This document shows, piece after piece, positions 15,269 to 22,804 of a DNA stretch of 64,000 bases (positions are counted from its first letter, which is position 1; each line of letters opens with the position of its first letter). The notes beneath the pieces were generated by a model. It was not told the DNA's origin, did not search any database, and was given only the letters and a program-made list of their open reading frames with translations. The position numbers and the translations under genes were made by a program. The stretch lies in NCBI RefSeq assembly GCF_002865585.1, contig NZ_CP025581.1:372001-436000 (forward strand), written 5' to 3'. This DNA is from Nocardioides houyundeii (GTDB lineage: Bacteria > Actinomycetota > Actinomycetes > Propionibacteriales > Nocardioidaceae).

Positions 15269-15538
15269 ATGAGCAAGATGGACAACCTGCGCGCCATGCG
15301 CGAAGCCCGGTACGCCGAGAGCCAGGCGCGCACCAAGCAGGCCGGTACGACGCCGCGCGCGACCAAGTCGGCGGCGGCGGCTGAGAAGCCTGCTGCGCGC
15401 AAGGCGGCGGCGCCGCAGGCCGCCCCCGCAGCCGAGGCGCCGGGGCCCGCCGAAGAGCTGTGCGGTCACCGCAACATGAGCGGCCGCAGCTGCACCCGGG
15501 AGAAGGGCCACGCCGCCAAGAGCCACCGGTACTCCTAG
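15269..15538 (+). CDS. small Ala/Lys-rich protein with C-terminal Cys-His cluster
   Basis: The 89-residue protein has a basic N-terminal third (MSKMDNLRAMREARYAES), an Ala/Pro/Lys low-complexity linker like those of nucleoid-associated proteins, and a C-terminal cluster CGHRNMSGRSCTREKGHAAK with two Cys and two or three His residues that could bind zinc. A TAGAGT hexamer at about 15245 lies upstream. A strong hairpin follows the stop. I know no assigned function; DNA or RNA binding is a guess from charge. Confidence 0.6.
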   Translation: MSKMDNLRAMREARYAESQARTKQAGTTPRATKSAAAAEKPAARKAAAPQAAPAAEAPGPAEELCGHRNMSGRSCTREKGHAAKSHRYS

Positions 15539-15546
15539 AAGCACCA

Positions 15547-15576
15547 CAGGGATGCCGGAGCGATCCGGCATCCCTG
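15547..15576. terminator. bidirectional hairpin terminator
   Basis: Arms CAGGGATGCCGGA (15547-15559) and TCCGGCATCCCTG (15564-15576) form a perfect 13-bp stem with a GCGA tetraloop. It sits between the convergent stops of the small Cys-His gene and the aldehyde dehydrogenase gene and can serve both. Confidence 0.75.
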
Positions 15577-15600
15577 CGGTGACTGACTGGCTGACTAGGC

Positions 15601-17046
15601 TCAGGCGTACTGGATGAGCTTGGTCTCGAGGAACGCGCTCAGACCCTCGACGTTGCCCTCCCGGCCGAGGCCGGACTGCTTGTAGCCGCCGAAGGGCTGC
15701 ACCACGCACATGCCCCAGGTGTTGATCGAGATCTGACCGGTGCGCACCTGCCGGGCGATCCGCTCGGCGAGCTCGACGTCCGAGGCGTACACGGCGCCCG
15801 AGAGGCCGTAGTCGGAGTCGTTGGCGATCTGGATCGCCTCCTCGACGGTGTCGAAGGGGATCACGCAGACCACGGGTCCGAAGATCTCCTCCTGGGCGAT
15901 GCGCATGTCGTTGCGCACGTCGGCGAAGATCGTCGGCTTGACGTACCAGCCCGCGTCCAGGTCCGAGGGCCGGTCGCCGCCGGTGACCAGGCGGGCGCCC
16001 TCCTCGACGCCGATCTGGATGTAGCCCTCGACCCGCTCGCGCTGACGCTCGGCGGCCAGCGGCCCGATGACGGTGTCGCCCTCGCGGGGGTCGCCGACCT
16101 TGAGGCCCTCGAAGATGCCCTTGAGCGCCTCGACCACCTCGTCCTGGCGGTGCCGGGGCACCACGATCCGGGTGATGGCCGCGCACACCTGGCCGGAGCT
16201 GCCGATGCCGGCGAAGGCCAGCGTCGGCAGGACCTGGTCGAGCGGGATGTCGTCGGCGATGATCCCGGCCGACTTGCCCCCGAGCTCGAGGGTGACCCGA
16301 GCGATCCGCTCGCCCGCCAGGCTCATGATGCGGCGACCGGCGGCCGTGCTGCCGGTGAACGAGATCTTGTCTACGTCGGAGTGCTTGACGAGGTACTCAC
16401 CGACCTCGCGACCTCCCGGCAGCAGGCTGATAACGCCTTCGGGCAGCCCTGCGGCTTCCAGCGCCTCGGCCAGGATCATCGTGCTGACCGGACCCTCGGG
16501 GGCCGGCTTCAGCACCACGGTGCAGCCGGCCGCGAGTGCCGGGGCGATCTTGAGCGAGGCCGTGGCGACGGGCCCGTTCCACGGGATGATCACCGCGACC
16601 ACGCCGATGGGCTCGCGCACCACCTTGCCGTGGCCGTCGGCCCAGGTGCGCTCCTCCTCGAACTCGAACCGCTCGTGCAGCGTGGCGGCGTCGCCCCACA
16701 TCTTGATCGCGTTGTCGTGGAAGGCCGCGCTGACCGCGGCCGGGGCACCGATCTCGGCGGTGAACGCCTCGATCATCTCGGGGAGTCGGGCCTCCACCTC
16801 CTTGCCGACGCGGGTCAGCACCTCGGCGCGCTCGGCGGGCGACATGCGGGGCCACGGGCCCTCGTCGAACGCCTTGCGAGCCGCGGCCACGGCGCGGTCC
16901 ATGTCTGCCTCGGCGGCCGCGGGGACGGTCGCGATCACCTGCTCGGTGATGGGCGAGACGACCTCGATCTTCGCCTCGGTGCTGGGCTCGACCCAGTGCC
17001 CGCCGATGAAGAGCTTGTCGAAGCTCCGGATGTTTGTCTCAGTCAT
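15601..17046 (-). CDS. NAD(P)-dependent aldehyde dehydrogenase
   Basis: The 481-residue enzyme oxidises an aldehyde to its acid. It has the full ALDH set: PWNGPVATASLKIAPALAAG (cofactor region), LKPAPEGP, FTGSTAAGRRI (Rossmann glycines), the general-base Glu in ELGGKSAG (about 252) and the nucleophile Cys in SGQVCAAITR (about 285). EIFGPVVCVIPFD and GGYKQSGLGREG lie near the C-terminus. It is last in a leftward operon behind an NDMA-dependent alcohol dehydrogenase and two SnoaL-like genes, overlapping the preceding gene by 8 bp. This suggests an alcohol to aldehyde to acid sequence; the substrate is unknown. Confidence 0.93.
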   Translation of the reverse strand: MTETNIRSFDKLFIGGHWVEPSTEAKIEVVSPITEQVIATVPAAAEADMDRAVAAARKAFDEGPWPRMSPAERAEVLTRVGKEVEARLPEMIEAFTAEIGAPAAVSAAFHDNAIKMWGDAATLHERFEFEEERTWADGHGKVVREPIGVVAVIIPWNGPVATASLKIAPALAAGCTVVLKPAPEGPVSTMILAEALEAAGLPEGVISLLPGGREVGEYLVKHSDVDKISFTGSTAAGRRIMSLAGERIARVTLELGGKSAGIIADDIPLDQVLPTLAFAGIGSSGQVCAAITRIVVPRHRQDEVVEALKGIFEGLKVGDPREGDTVIGPLAAERQRERVEGYIQIGVEEGARLVTGGDRPSDLDAGWYVKPTIFADVRNDMRIAQEEIFGPVVCVIPFDTVEEAIQIANDSDYGLSGAVYASDVELAERIARQVRTGQISINTWGMCVVQPFGGYKQSGLGREGNVEGLSAFLETKLIQYA

Positions 17047-17503
17047 GGACTTCTTCCTCGATCTCTGGTGTCTCGGGCGGCACGACAGTGCCGCCCATGG
17101 CCTCGACCAGCCGGATGGGGTCGAAGAACTCGGTGAGCTCGGCGATCTGCCCCTCCGCCACGGTCACCTTGGTGATGTAGGTGTTGCGGTACGACGTCCC
17201 CGTGGCGCGCATCGACGCGTCCGAGGTGTACTCCGCGACGTACTCGCCAGGCGTCTCGGTGGCCTGGATCCGGTAGTCGGAGAAGTTGAGCGCCCCGATC
17301 ATCTGGGGCAGCGCCTCGTAGTAGTCGCCGATCGCCGGCCGCCCCGCCACCTCCTGGGGGATGCCCAGGGGTGCGTAGGGCAGCAGCACCCGGCCGTCCT
17401 CGTGGAACAGCGGAGCGACGTCGGCGACCCGGAGCGAGCCGACGGCGTCGAGGTAGGCCTCGATCACCTGCTTGTCGCCCAGGTGGCGATCGCTGGTCGT
17501 CAT
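17039..17503 (-). CDS. SnoaL-like / NTF2-fold protein (second copy)
   Basis: The 154-residue protein has a single SnoaL/NTF2-like cone fold: an N-terminal helix (DKQVIEAYLDAVGSLRVADV), the LFHEDGRVLLPYAPLG loop, then beta strands ending IAELTEFFDPIRLVEAMGG. Members include isomerases, cyclases, dehydratases and non-catalytic binding proteins. It overlaps the preceding SnoaL-like gene by 4 bp and the aldehyde dehydrogenase gene by 8 bp, so translation is coupled. The acidic tail (PEIEEEVHD) is unusual. Substrate and catalysis cannot be assigned. Confidence 0.85.
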   Translation of the reverse strand: MTTSDRHLGDKQVIEAYLDAVGSLRVADVAPLFHEDGRVLLPYAPLGIPQEVAGRPAIGDYYEALPQMIGALNFSDYRIQATETPGEYVAEYTSDASMRATGTSYRNTYITKVTVAEGQIAELTEFFDPIRLVEAMGGTVVPPETPEIEEEVHD

Positions 17504-17928
17504 ACCTCGAACCCCGCCATCTCCGGCGTCGTGAGCGGGCTGATCACCCGGCTGGCGATCCGCCATCCCTGGGGAGTGCGGACATAGGTGTCCTCGTTGA
17601 GCGCGATCGCCTTGAACTTCGCCCCGGTCCGCGTCTCGCCCTCGGAGAAGACGTAGTTGGTGCCGCGGGCATGGTCGGCGTCGTCGAAGGCGACGATGTG
17701 GTTGGTGAGGATGTGGAACTGGCGCGCGACCGCCTTCGCGTCGTTCTCGAAGAAGGCCCTGATCTGCTCGTGCCCCTCGTAGCGCTCCAGTCCCACCGCC
17801 GTGGCGTCCCACACCGCGTCGGCTGCGAACGCCGACAGGGCGAGCTCGGGCTCGAAGCGGTCCAGCCCCAGCGCGTAGGTGTGGGTCGCCCGCACGATGT
17901 CGAGCTCGTCCTGTGTCGTGGTGGTCAT
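17500..17928 (-). CDS. SnoaL-like / NTF2-fold protein (first copy)
   Basis: The 142-residue protein has a SnoaL_4-like domain: TTTTQDELDIVRATHTYALG (N-terminal helix), FAADAVWDATAVGLERYEG, HEQIRAFFENDAK, HILTNHIVAFDD and a C-terminal WRIASRVISPLTTPE. The pattern matches actinobacterial 'nuclear transport factor 2 family' proteins often found with catabolic dehydrogenases. It differs clearly from its neighbour, so the pair is not a recent duplication. It starts 11 bp after the alcohol dehydrogenase stop. Open frame upstream of ATG 17928 is only a shadow of that gene. Confidence 0.85.
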   Translation of the reverse strand: MTTTTQDELDIVRATHTYALGLDRFEPELALSAFAADAVWDATAVGLERYEGHEQIRAFFENDAKAVARQFHILTNHIVAFDDADHARGTNYVFSEGETRTGAKFKAIALNEDTYVRTPQGWRIASRVISPLTTPEMAGFEV

Positions 17929-17939
17929 CGGTCGGCCGA

Positions 17940-19061
17940 TCAGTCCTCGTAGACGATGACGCCGCGGACGTTCTTGCCCTCGCGCATGTCCTGGAAGGCG
18001 GTGTTGATGTCCTCGAGCTTGTACTCCTTGGTGATCAGCTCGTCGAGCTTGTGCTCGCCACGGCGGTAGAGGTCGGCGATCAGCGGGATGTCGTTCTGGG
18101 CGTTGGTGGTGCCGTAGAGCGTGCCCTGGATCCGCTTGCCGGACATGGCGAAGGTGTACAGGTCCAGCTGGATGTCGCGCTGGGTGACCGGGGCGGCCGA
18201 GGTCACCACGATGGTGCCCCCGCGCTTGGTCATCTCCTGGGCGGGCTGGAGGATCTCCGGGGTCAGCACGCCGACGGTGATGATGACGACGTCGGCTCCC
18301 TGGCCGTTGGTCATGCCGGCGACCAGCTCGGCCGCCTCGGCGAAGTCGGCCGCGCTGTGCGTCGCCCCGAGCTGCTTGGCCAGGTCGCGCTTGAACTCCA
18401 CCGGCTCGACCGCGACGAGGTTCTTCGCCCCCTTCTGGCGGGCGCCCTGCACGGCGTTCATGCCGACGCCGCCGGTTCCGATCACGACCACGGTGTCGCC
18501 GAGCTGCATGTCGGCGGCCCGGACCGAGGAGCCCCAGCCGGTGGGCACGCCGCAGCCGATGAGCGCGGCGGACTTGAGCGGGATGTCCTTGTCGATCTTG
18601 ACCAGTGCGTTGGTCGGCACGGTCACGTAGGGGGCGAAGGTGCCCAGGTAGGACATCGCCCCGATGCCCTTGCCGCGGGCGTGGATGCGGTGGGTGCCGT
18701 CGGGGGAGGTGCCGGCCAGGACGCCTGCGCCCAGGTCGCACATGTTGGCCCGGCCGCTCACGCACATGCTGCACTTGCCGCAGCTGGGCAGGAACGAGAG
18801 CACCACGTGGTCGCCGACCTCGATGCCGTCCACGCCCTCGCCGACCTCGGTCACCACGCCGGCACCCTCGTGGCCGCCGAGCACCGGGGCCCAGTCGAGC
18901 GGGATGTCGCCGGTGTCCAGGTGGTCGTCGCTGTGGCAGATGCCGGACGCGGCCAGCTTGACGGTCGCCTCGCCGCGCTTGGGCGGGTCGAGCTCGATCT
19001 CCTCGACGGTCCATCCCGACTTGGTGCCGGGCTCCCACAACAGTGCGCCTTGAATCTTCAT
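17940..19061 (-). CDS. NDMA-dependent (mycofactocin-associated) alcohol dehydrogenase
   Basis: The 373-residue zinc alcohol dehydrogenase matches the family active in vitro with N,N-dimethyl-4-nitrosoaniline, in which NAD(H) is held tightly and an external acceptor, thought to be mycofactocin, reoxidises it. Visible are catalytic-zinc ligands in ASGICHSDDHLDTGD and GGHEGAGVV, the structural-zinc loop CGKCSMCVSGRANMC, the Rossmann motif IGTGGVGMNAVQGA and the C-terminal MREGKNVRGVIVYED. It heads a leftward four-gene operon and lies 148 bp from mftR. That position next to the mycofactocin genes strongly supports the assignment. The ATG follows a GAGGAGC ribosome site. Confidence 0.92.
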   Translation of the reverse strand: MKIQGALLWEPGTKSGWTVEEIELDPPKRGEATVKLAASGICHSDDHLDTGDIPLDWAPVLGGHEGAGVVTEVGEGVDGIEVGDHVVLSFLPSCGKCSMCVSGRANMCDLGAGVLAGTSPDGTHRIHARGKGIGAMSYLGTFAPYVTVPTNALVKIDKDIPLKSAALIGCGVPTGWGSSVRAADMQLGDTVVVIGTGGVGMNAVQGARQKGAKNLVAVEPVEFKRDLAKQLGATHSAADFAEAAELVAGMTNGQGADVVIITVGVLTPEILQPAQEMTKRGGTIVVTSAAPVTQRDIQLDLYTFAMSGKRIQGTLYGTTNAQNDIPLIADLYRRGEHKLDELITKEYKLEDINTAFQDMREGKNVRGVIVYED

Positions 19062-19081
19062 CTCTGCTCCTCAAGTCATAG

Positions 19082-19106
19082 TCAATCGCCCGAATTATCC
19101 GATTGA
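19082..19106. promoter_or_regulatory. inverted repeat upstream of the alcohol dehydrogenase operon
   Basis: TCAATCG (19082-19088) and CGATTGA (19100-19106) form a perfect 7-bp inverted repeat with an 11-bp AT-rich spacer, 21 bp before the dehydrogenase ATG. The surrounding AT-rich patch stands out from the GC-rich background, as an operator/promoter would. The regulator is unknown. Confidence 0.5.
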
Positions 19107-19209
19107 TGAATATGATCTTGCACACGTGAGGGCCGGAAAGGCAAGGCGGCGTCGAGAGTGCACAGCGACGACGGCGCCCCACCGGCCGGCGTGGCGGGTG
19201 GAGGGGGCG

Positions 19210-19797
19210 CTAGGGCCGCGAGAGTGCGGAGAGCGCCGAGAGGCCCTGCTCCAGCAGTGCGGTGAGGTCGCGCGCGGGGTCGTCGAGCCACAGCTCGTAC
19301 GCCGTCATCGCCAGGGCCAGGCCCGCGTGGCCCAGCAGTCGGGGCTCGAGCGCGTCGGGCTCGAGGTCGAGTCGTGCGGCGGCGTACTCGGCGATCACCC
19401 GGCGCCACTCGCCGTACCGCAGGGCGGAGTGTGCCTGCAGCGCGGGCGTCTGGAGGATCAGCCGCATCCGCTCCACGTGTGGCGGCGAGGCGTCGGCGGG
19501 GAAGCGGTTGAACTCCACGATGCCCCGGCCCACGGCCTGGTAGACGCTCAGGTCCGCGGGCGTCTCGTCCAGGATCTGGCGGAAGCCGGCCAGGGTGCGG
19601 TCGAACTGGCCCCAGGGGATGTCGTTCTTGGAGCGGTAGTAGCGGAACAGGGTGCGGCGCCCCACCCCGATGGCGCCGGCGATCGCCTCCAGGGTGGTGG
19701 CCTCGAAGCCCCGCTCACGGAAGAGCGCGAAGGCCGCCTGCTCGATGGCGGCGTGGCTGGTCACCTCGGGGCGACCCGCCGACGTTCTCCTGGACAC
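19210..19797 (-). CDS. mftR: mycofactocin-system TetR-family regulator
   Basis: The 195-residue protein has an N-terminal TetR helix-turn-helix: AIEQAAFALFRERGFEATTL, then IAGAIGVGRRTLFRYYRSKN (about 17-60). The RRTLFRYYRSKNDIPWGQF segment and the following ligand domain are typical of MftR, which lies divergent from mftA in mycofactocin loci. MftR represses mft genes and responds to acyl-CoA in mycobacteria; that is family knowledge, not seen here. The start is GTG with TACATT (19809-19804) ending 6 nt before it, so mftR is probably leaderless and overlaps the shared operator region. Confidence 0.9.
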   Translation of the reverse strand: MSRRTSAGRPEVTSHAAIEQAAFALFRERGFEATTLEAIAGAIGVGRRTLFRYYRSKNDIPWGQFDRTLAGFRQILDETPADLSVYQAVGRGIVEFNRFPADASPPHVERMRLILQTPALQAHSALRYGEWRRVIAEYAAARLDLEPDALEPRLLGHAGLALAMTAYELWLDDPARDLTALLEQGLSALSALSRP

Positions 19798-19850
19798 GAG
19801 TGCAATGTAGGCCCTTGCATTAGTGCCACGAGTGCACTTATTGTGAGGCC
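19798..19850. promoter_or_regulatory. mftR/mftA divergent promoter with repeated GAGTGCA
   Basis: GAGTGCA occurs at 19798-19804 and 19830-19836 (32 bp apart); TGCAA...TTGCA (19801-19805 and 19815-19819) is an inverted pair. A rightward promoter TTGCAT (19815-19820), 18-bp spacer and TATTGT (19839-19844) would read mftA. A leftward TACATT (19809-19804) would read mftR. The repeats overlap both, as expected for an MftR autoregulated operator. Confidence 0.5.
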
Positions 19851-19881
19851 CACGTCACACACCCCTTCGGAAGGACCTGTC

Positions 19882-19998
19882 ATGACCCCCGAGAACGTCA
19901 CCATCGCAGAGCAGACGGCCCCGCAGTCGGCAGAGCAGCTCACCGCCGAGAGCTTGATCGAAGAGGTCTCCATCGACGGCATGTGCGGCGTGTACTGA
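19882..19998 (+). CDS. mftA: mycofactocin precursor peptide
   Basis: The 38-residue peptide is too short for most gene callers. It has an acidic leader (ESLIEEVS) and the invariant C-terminus IDGMCGVY. The final Val-Tyr is decarboxylated, crosslinked and released to become the redox cofactor core. AAGGA lies 9 nt before the ATG. Its stop overlaps the mftB start by one base (TGATG). Length, terminal sequence and gene order leave little doubt. Confidence 0.97.
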   Translation: MTPENVTIAEQTAPQSAEQLTAESLIEEVSIDGMCGVY

Positions 19999-20270
19999 TG
20001 CTCGACGAGGCCTGGACCCTGTCACCGTCGGTGGCGCTGCGCCCCGAGCCCTTCGGTGCGCTGGCCTACCACTTCGGCAACCGCAAGCTCACGTTCCTCA
20101 AGCGGCCCGAGCTGGTGGCAGTGGTCCGGGCACTCGGTGAGCAGCCCGACGTCCGCTCGGCGCTGGTCGCCGCCGGCGTCCCCGAGACCCAGCACCTGGC
20201 GTACGCCGACGCACTCGCCGGCCTCGCCCGCACCGACATGATCCGCCCCCGCGAAGGAGTGGCCGCGTGA
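19998..20270 (+). CDS. mftB: mycofactocin precursor-binding chaperone
   Basis: The 90-residue PqqD-like RiPP recognition element binds the MftA leader and presents it to MftC. It begins MLDEAWTLSPSVALRPEPFG, has the family segment LAYHFGNRKLTFLKRPELV and ends in a winged-helix-like half (VPETQHLAYADALAGLARTD). The ATG overlaps the mftA stop by one base and its stop overlaps the GTG of mftC, so all three are translationally coupled. A longer frame starting inside mftA is not credible. Confidence 0.93.
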   Translation: MLDEAWTLSPSVALRPEPFGALAYHFGNRKLTFLKRPELVAVVRALGEQPDVRSALVAAGVPETQHLAYADALAGLARTDMIRPREGVAA

Positions 20271-21529
20271 CCATCGCGCCCGAACGTCCCATCACCGGCT
20301 CGCTTGTCGAGCAGTTCGAGCTCGGCCTCGACGCCCCGATCTGCCTGACGTGGGAGCTCACCTACGCCTGCAACCTGGAGTGCGCGCACTGCCTGTCCAG
20401 CAGCGGCCGTCGCGACCCCCGCGAGCTCAGCACCGAGCAGTGCGAGGCCGTCATCGACGAGCTGCAGCGGATGCAGGTCTTCTACGTCAACATCGGCGGC
20501 GGCGAGCCCACCATCCGCCCCGACTTCTGGCACCTGCTCGAGTACGCCGTGAACCACCAGGTGGGCGTGAAGTTCTCCACCAACGGCGTCCGCCTCACCC
20601 CCGAGCGCGCTGCGTTCCTGACCAGCCCGGCCTGCGCGGGGTACGTCGACGTGCAGATCTCCCTGGACGGCGCGACCGCCGAGGTCAACGACTACGTCCG
20701 GGGCCCCGGCTCCTACGACACCGCCCTGACCGCGTTGGCGAACCTCCAGGACGCCGGCTTCACCGACGCCAAGATCTCGGTCGTCTGCACCCGGCAGAAC
20801 ATCGGCCAGCTCGACGAGTTCAAGGCGTTGGCCGACCGGTTCGGCGCCACCCTGCGCCTCACCCGGCTGCGCCCCAGTGGCCGCGGCGCCGACGTCTGGG
20901 ACGAGCTGCACCCGCTGCCCGAGCAGCAGCGCGAGCTCTACGACTGGCTGATGGCCCACGGCGAGGGGGTGCTGACCGGCGACTCGTTCTTCCACCTTGC
21001 CGCGTTCGGCGAGCCGCTGCCCGGCCTCAACCTGTGCGGCGCCGGCCGCGTGGTCTGCCTGATCGACCCGATCGGCGACGTCTACGCCTGCCCGTTCGCG
21101 ATCCACGACAACTTCCTGGCCGGCAACCTGCTGGCCGAGGGCGGCTTCCAGCGGGTCTGGCAGACCTCGGAGCTCTTCACCGAGCTGCGCTCCCCGCAGA
21201 CCGGCGGGGCCTGCTCGAAGTGCACCTTCTACGACACCTGCCGGGGCGGCTGCATGGCCGCCAAGTTCTTCACCGGCCTGCCGCTGGACGGGCCCGACCC
21301 CGAGTGCGTCCAGGGCTACGGCGAGACCGCCCTGGACCAGCTCGCGCAGTCCGGCGGACGGGTCATCCCGGCCGCCAGCCAGGACCACTCCAAGGCCAAC
21401 CCGACCCGCAACCAGCCGGTGATGCTCACGCTCAGCCGCCGTCCCGACCAGCTGACCCTGCCCAGCGCGCCGCCCGTGTCGGCCTGCGCCGAGGACCCGC
21501 TGGCCGGCTTCATCCCGCTCACCAAGTAG
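20267..21529 (+). CDS. mftC: mycofactocin radical SAM maturase
   Basis: The 420-residue radical SAM enzyme decarboxylates the C-terminal Tyr of MftA and then forms a Val-Tyr carbon-carbon bond. The cluster motif is C35-x3-C39-x2-C42 in TYACNLECAHC. GGGEP (77-81) binds SAM. The SPASM region holds auxiliary-cluster cysteines: CGAGRVVCLIDPIGDVYACP and CSKCTFYDTCRGGCMAAKF. It is about 30 residues longer than most MftC proteins because of a C-terminal tail after CVQGYGE that ends near SACAEDPLAGFIPLTK. GTG start overlaps mftB; it ends 10 bp before mftD. Confidence 0.96.
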   Translation: MTIAPERPITGSLVEQFELGLDAPICLTWELTYACNLECAHCLSSSGRRDPRELSTEQCEAVIDELQRMQVFYVNIGGGEPTIRPDFWHLLEYAVNHQVGVKFSTNGVRLTPERAAFLTSPACAGYVDVQISLDGATAEVNDYVRGPGSYDTALTALANLQDAGFTDAKISVVCTRQNIGQLDEFKALADRFGATLRLTRLRPSGRGADVWDELHPLPEQQRELYDWLMAHGEGVLTGDSFFHLAAFGEPLPGLNLCGAGRVVCLIDPIGDVYACPFAIHDNFLAGNLLAEGGFQRVWQTSELFTELRSPQTGGACSKCTFYDTCRGGCMAAKFFTGLPLDGPDPECVQGYGETALDQLAQSGGRVIPAASQDHSKANPTRNQPVMLTLSRRPDQLTLPSAPPVSACAEDPLAGFIPLTK

Positions 21530-21539
21530 AGGAAACCCG

Positions 21540-22802
21540 ATGTCGAAGCCCCAGTGGCTGCAGAACCCCTGGAAGCCGAACCCCTGGTTCGAGTCCGTCG
21601 CCGTCGCCCAGGAGCGCGCCCGCAAGCGGCTGCCCGCCCCCGTGTACGGCGCCCTGGTCGCCGGGTCCGAACGCGGCCAGACGGTCGGCGACAACCAGGC
21701 CGCCTTCGCCGAGCTGGGCGTCGCCCCGCACGTCGCCGGCCAGCAGCCGGTGCGCGAGATGGCCACCTCGGTGATGGGGCAGCCGATCTCGCTGCCGGTG
21801 CTGATGAGTCCGACCGGCGTCCAGGCGGTGCACCCCGACGGCGAGGTCGCGGTCGCCCGCGCGGCGCACTCGCGCGGCACGGTGGTGGGCCTGTCGAACT
21901 TCGCCTCCAAGTCGATCGAGGACGTGGTCGCCACCGGTGCCACCACCTTCTTCCAGATGTACTGGACCGGGGACCGCGACGTGGTGGTGCAGCGGATGCA
22001 GCGCGCCCACGCCGCCGGTGCCGTCGGCCTGATCGCCACCCTGGACTGGTCCTTCTCGATGGGTCGCGACTGGGGCAGCCCGGAGATCCCCGAGAAGGTC
22101 GACCTGAAGACGATGGTGCGGATGGCGCCCAAGGTCGTCACCAAGCCGCGCTGGCTGTGGGAGTTCGGCCGCACCGGCCAGATCCCCGACCTGACCGCCC
22201 CCAACCTGGCGCCGCCCGGCGGCGAGGCGCCCACGTTCTTCGGGGCGTACTACGAGTGGATGACCACCCCGCCGCCGTCCTGGGACGACGTGGCCTGGAT
22301 GCGCGAGCAGTGGTCGCAGATCAGCGGCGGCAAGCCGTTCATGCTCAAGGGCGTCTGCCGGATCGACGACGCGCTGCGGGCCCGGGACGCCGGCGCCGCC
22401 GCCATCTCGGTCTCCAACCACGGCGGCAACAACCTCGACGGCACCCCCGCCGCGATCCGCATGGTGAAGCCGATCGCGGACGCTGTGGGACACGACCTCG
22501 AGGTCGTGATGGACGGCGGCATCCGGCGCGGGTCGGACGTCGTCAAGGCGGTCGCCCTGGGTGCTCGCGCGGTGATGATCGGTCGCGCCTACCTGTGGGG
22601 CCTCGCGGCCAACGGCGAGACCGGCGTGGGCAACGTGCTCGACGTGCTGCGCTCGGGGATCGACTCGGCCCTGCTCGGGCTGGGGGTCTCCTCGATCGAC
22701 GAGCTCACCCCCGAGCACCTGCTGGTCCCTGACGGCTTCCACCGCGAGCTCGGCGCGACCAGCCCGGCCGGCGCGCACGTGGCCACCGGCACCCGGGGCT
22801 GA
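21540..22802 (+). CDS. mftD: mycofactocin FMN-dependent oxidase
   Basis: The 420-residue protein is of the L-lactate dehydrogenase/glycolate oxidase family. MftD converts the released Val-Tyr-derived AHDP to premycofactocin by oxidative deamination. FMN-site elements are visible: LMSPTGVQAVHPDGE near the start of the barrel, FFQMYW, LKGVCRIDDALRARDAGA (catalytic-loop Lys), SVSNHGGNNLDG with the active-site His, and VVMDGGIRRGSDVVKALG-like phosphate loop (here VVKAVALGARAVMIGR). AGAGGAAACC precedes the ATG by a good distance. Confidence 0.95.
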   Translation: MSKPQWLQNPWKPNPWFESVAVAQERARKRLPAPVYGALVAGSERGQTVGDNQAAFAELGVAPHVAGQQPVREMATSVMGQPISLPVLMSPTGVQAVHPDGEVAVARAAHSRGTVVGLSNFASKSIEDVVATGATTFFQMYWTGDRDVVVQRMQRAHAAGAVGLIATLDWSFSMGRDWGSPEIPEKVDLKTMVRMAPKVVTKPRWLWEFGRTGQIPDLTAPNLAPPGGEAPTFFGAYYEWMTTPPPSWDDVAWMREQWSQISGGKPFMLKGVCRIDDALRARDAGAAAISVSNHGGNNLDGTPAAIRMVKPIADAVGHDLEVVMDGGIRRGSDVVKAVALGARAVMIGRAYLWGLAANGETGVGNVLDVLRSGIDSALLGLGVSSIDELTPEHLLVPDGFHRELGATSPAGAHVATGTRG

Positions 22803-22804
22803 GG

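Noticed and set aside
19126..19881. Long open frame running into mftA from 19126
   Set aside because: The upstream part is antisense to mftR; the ATG at 19882 has a ribosome site and gives the standard MftA length.
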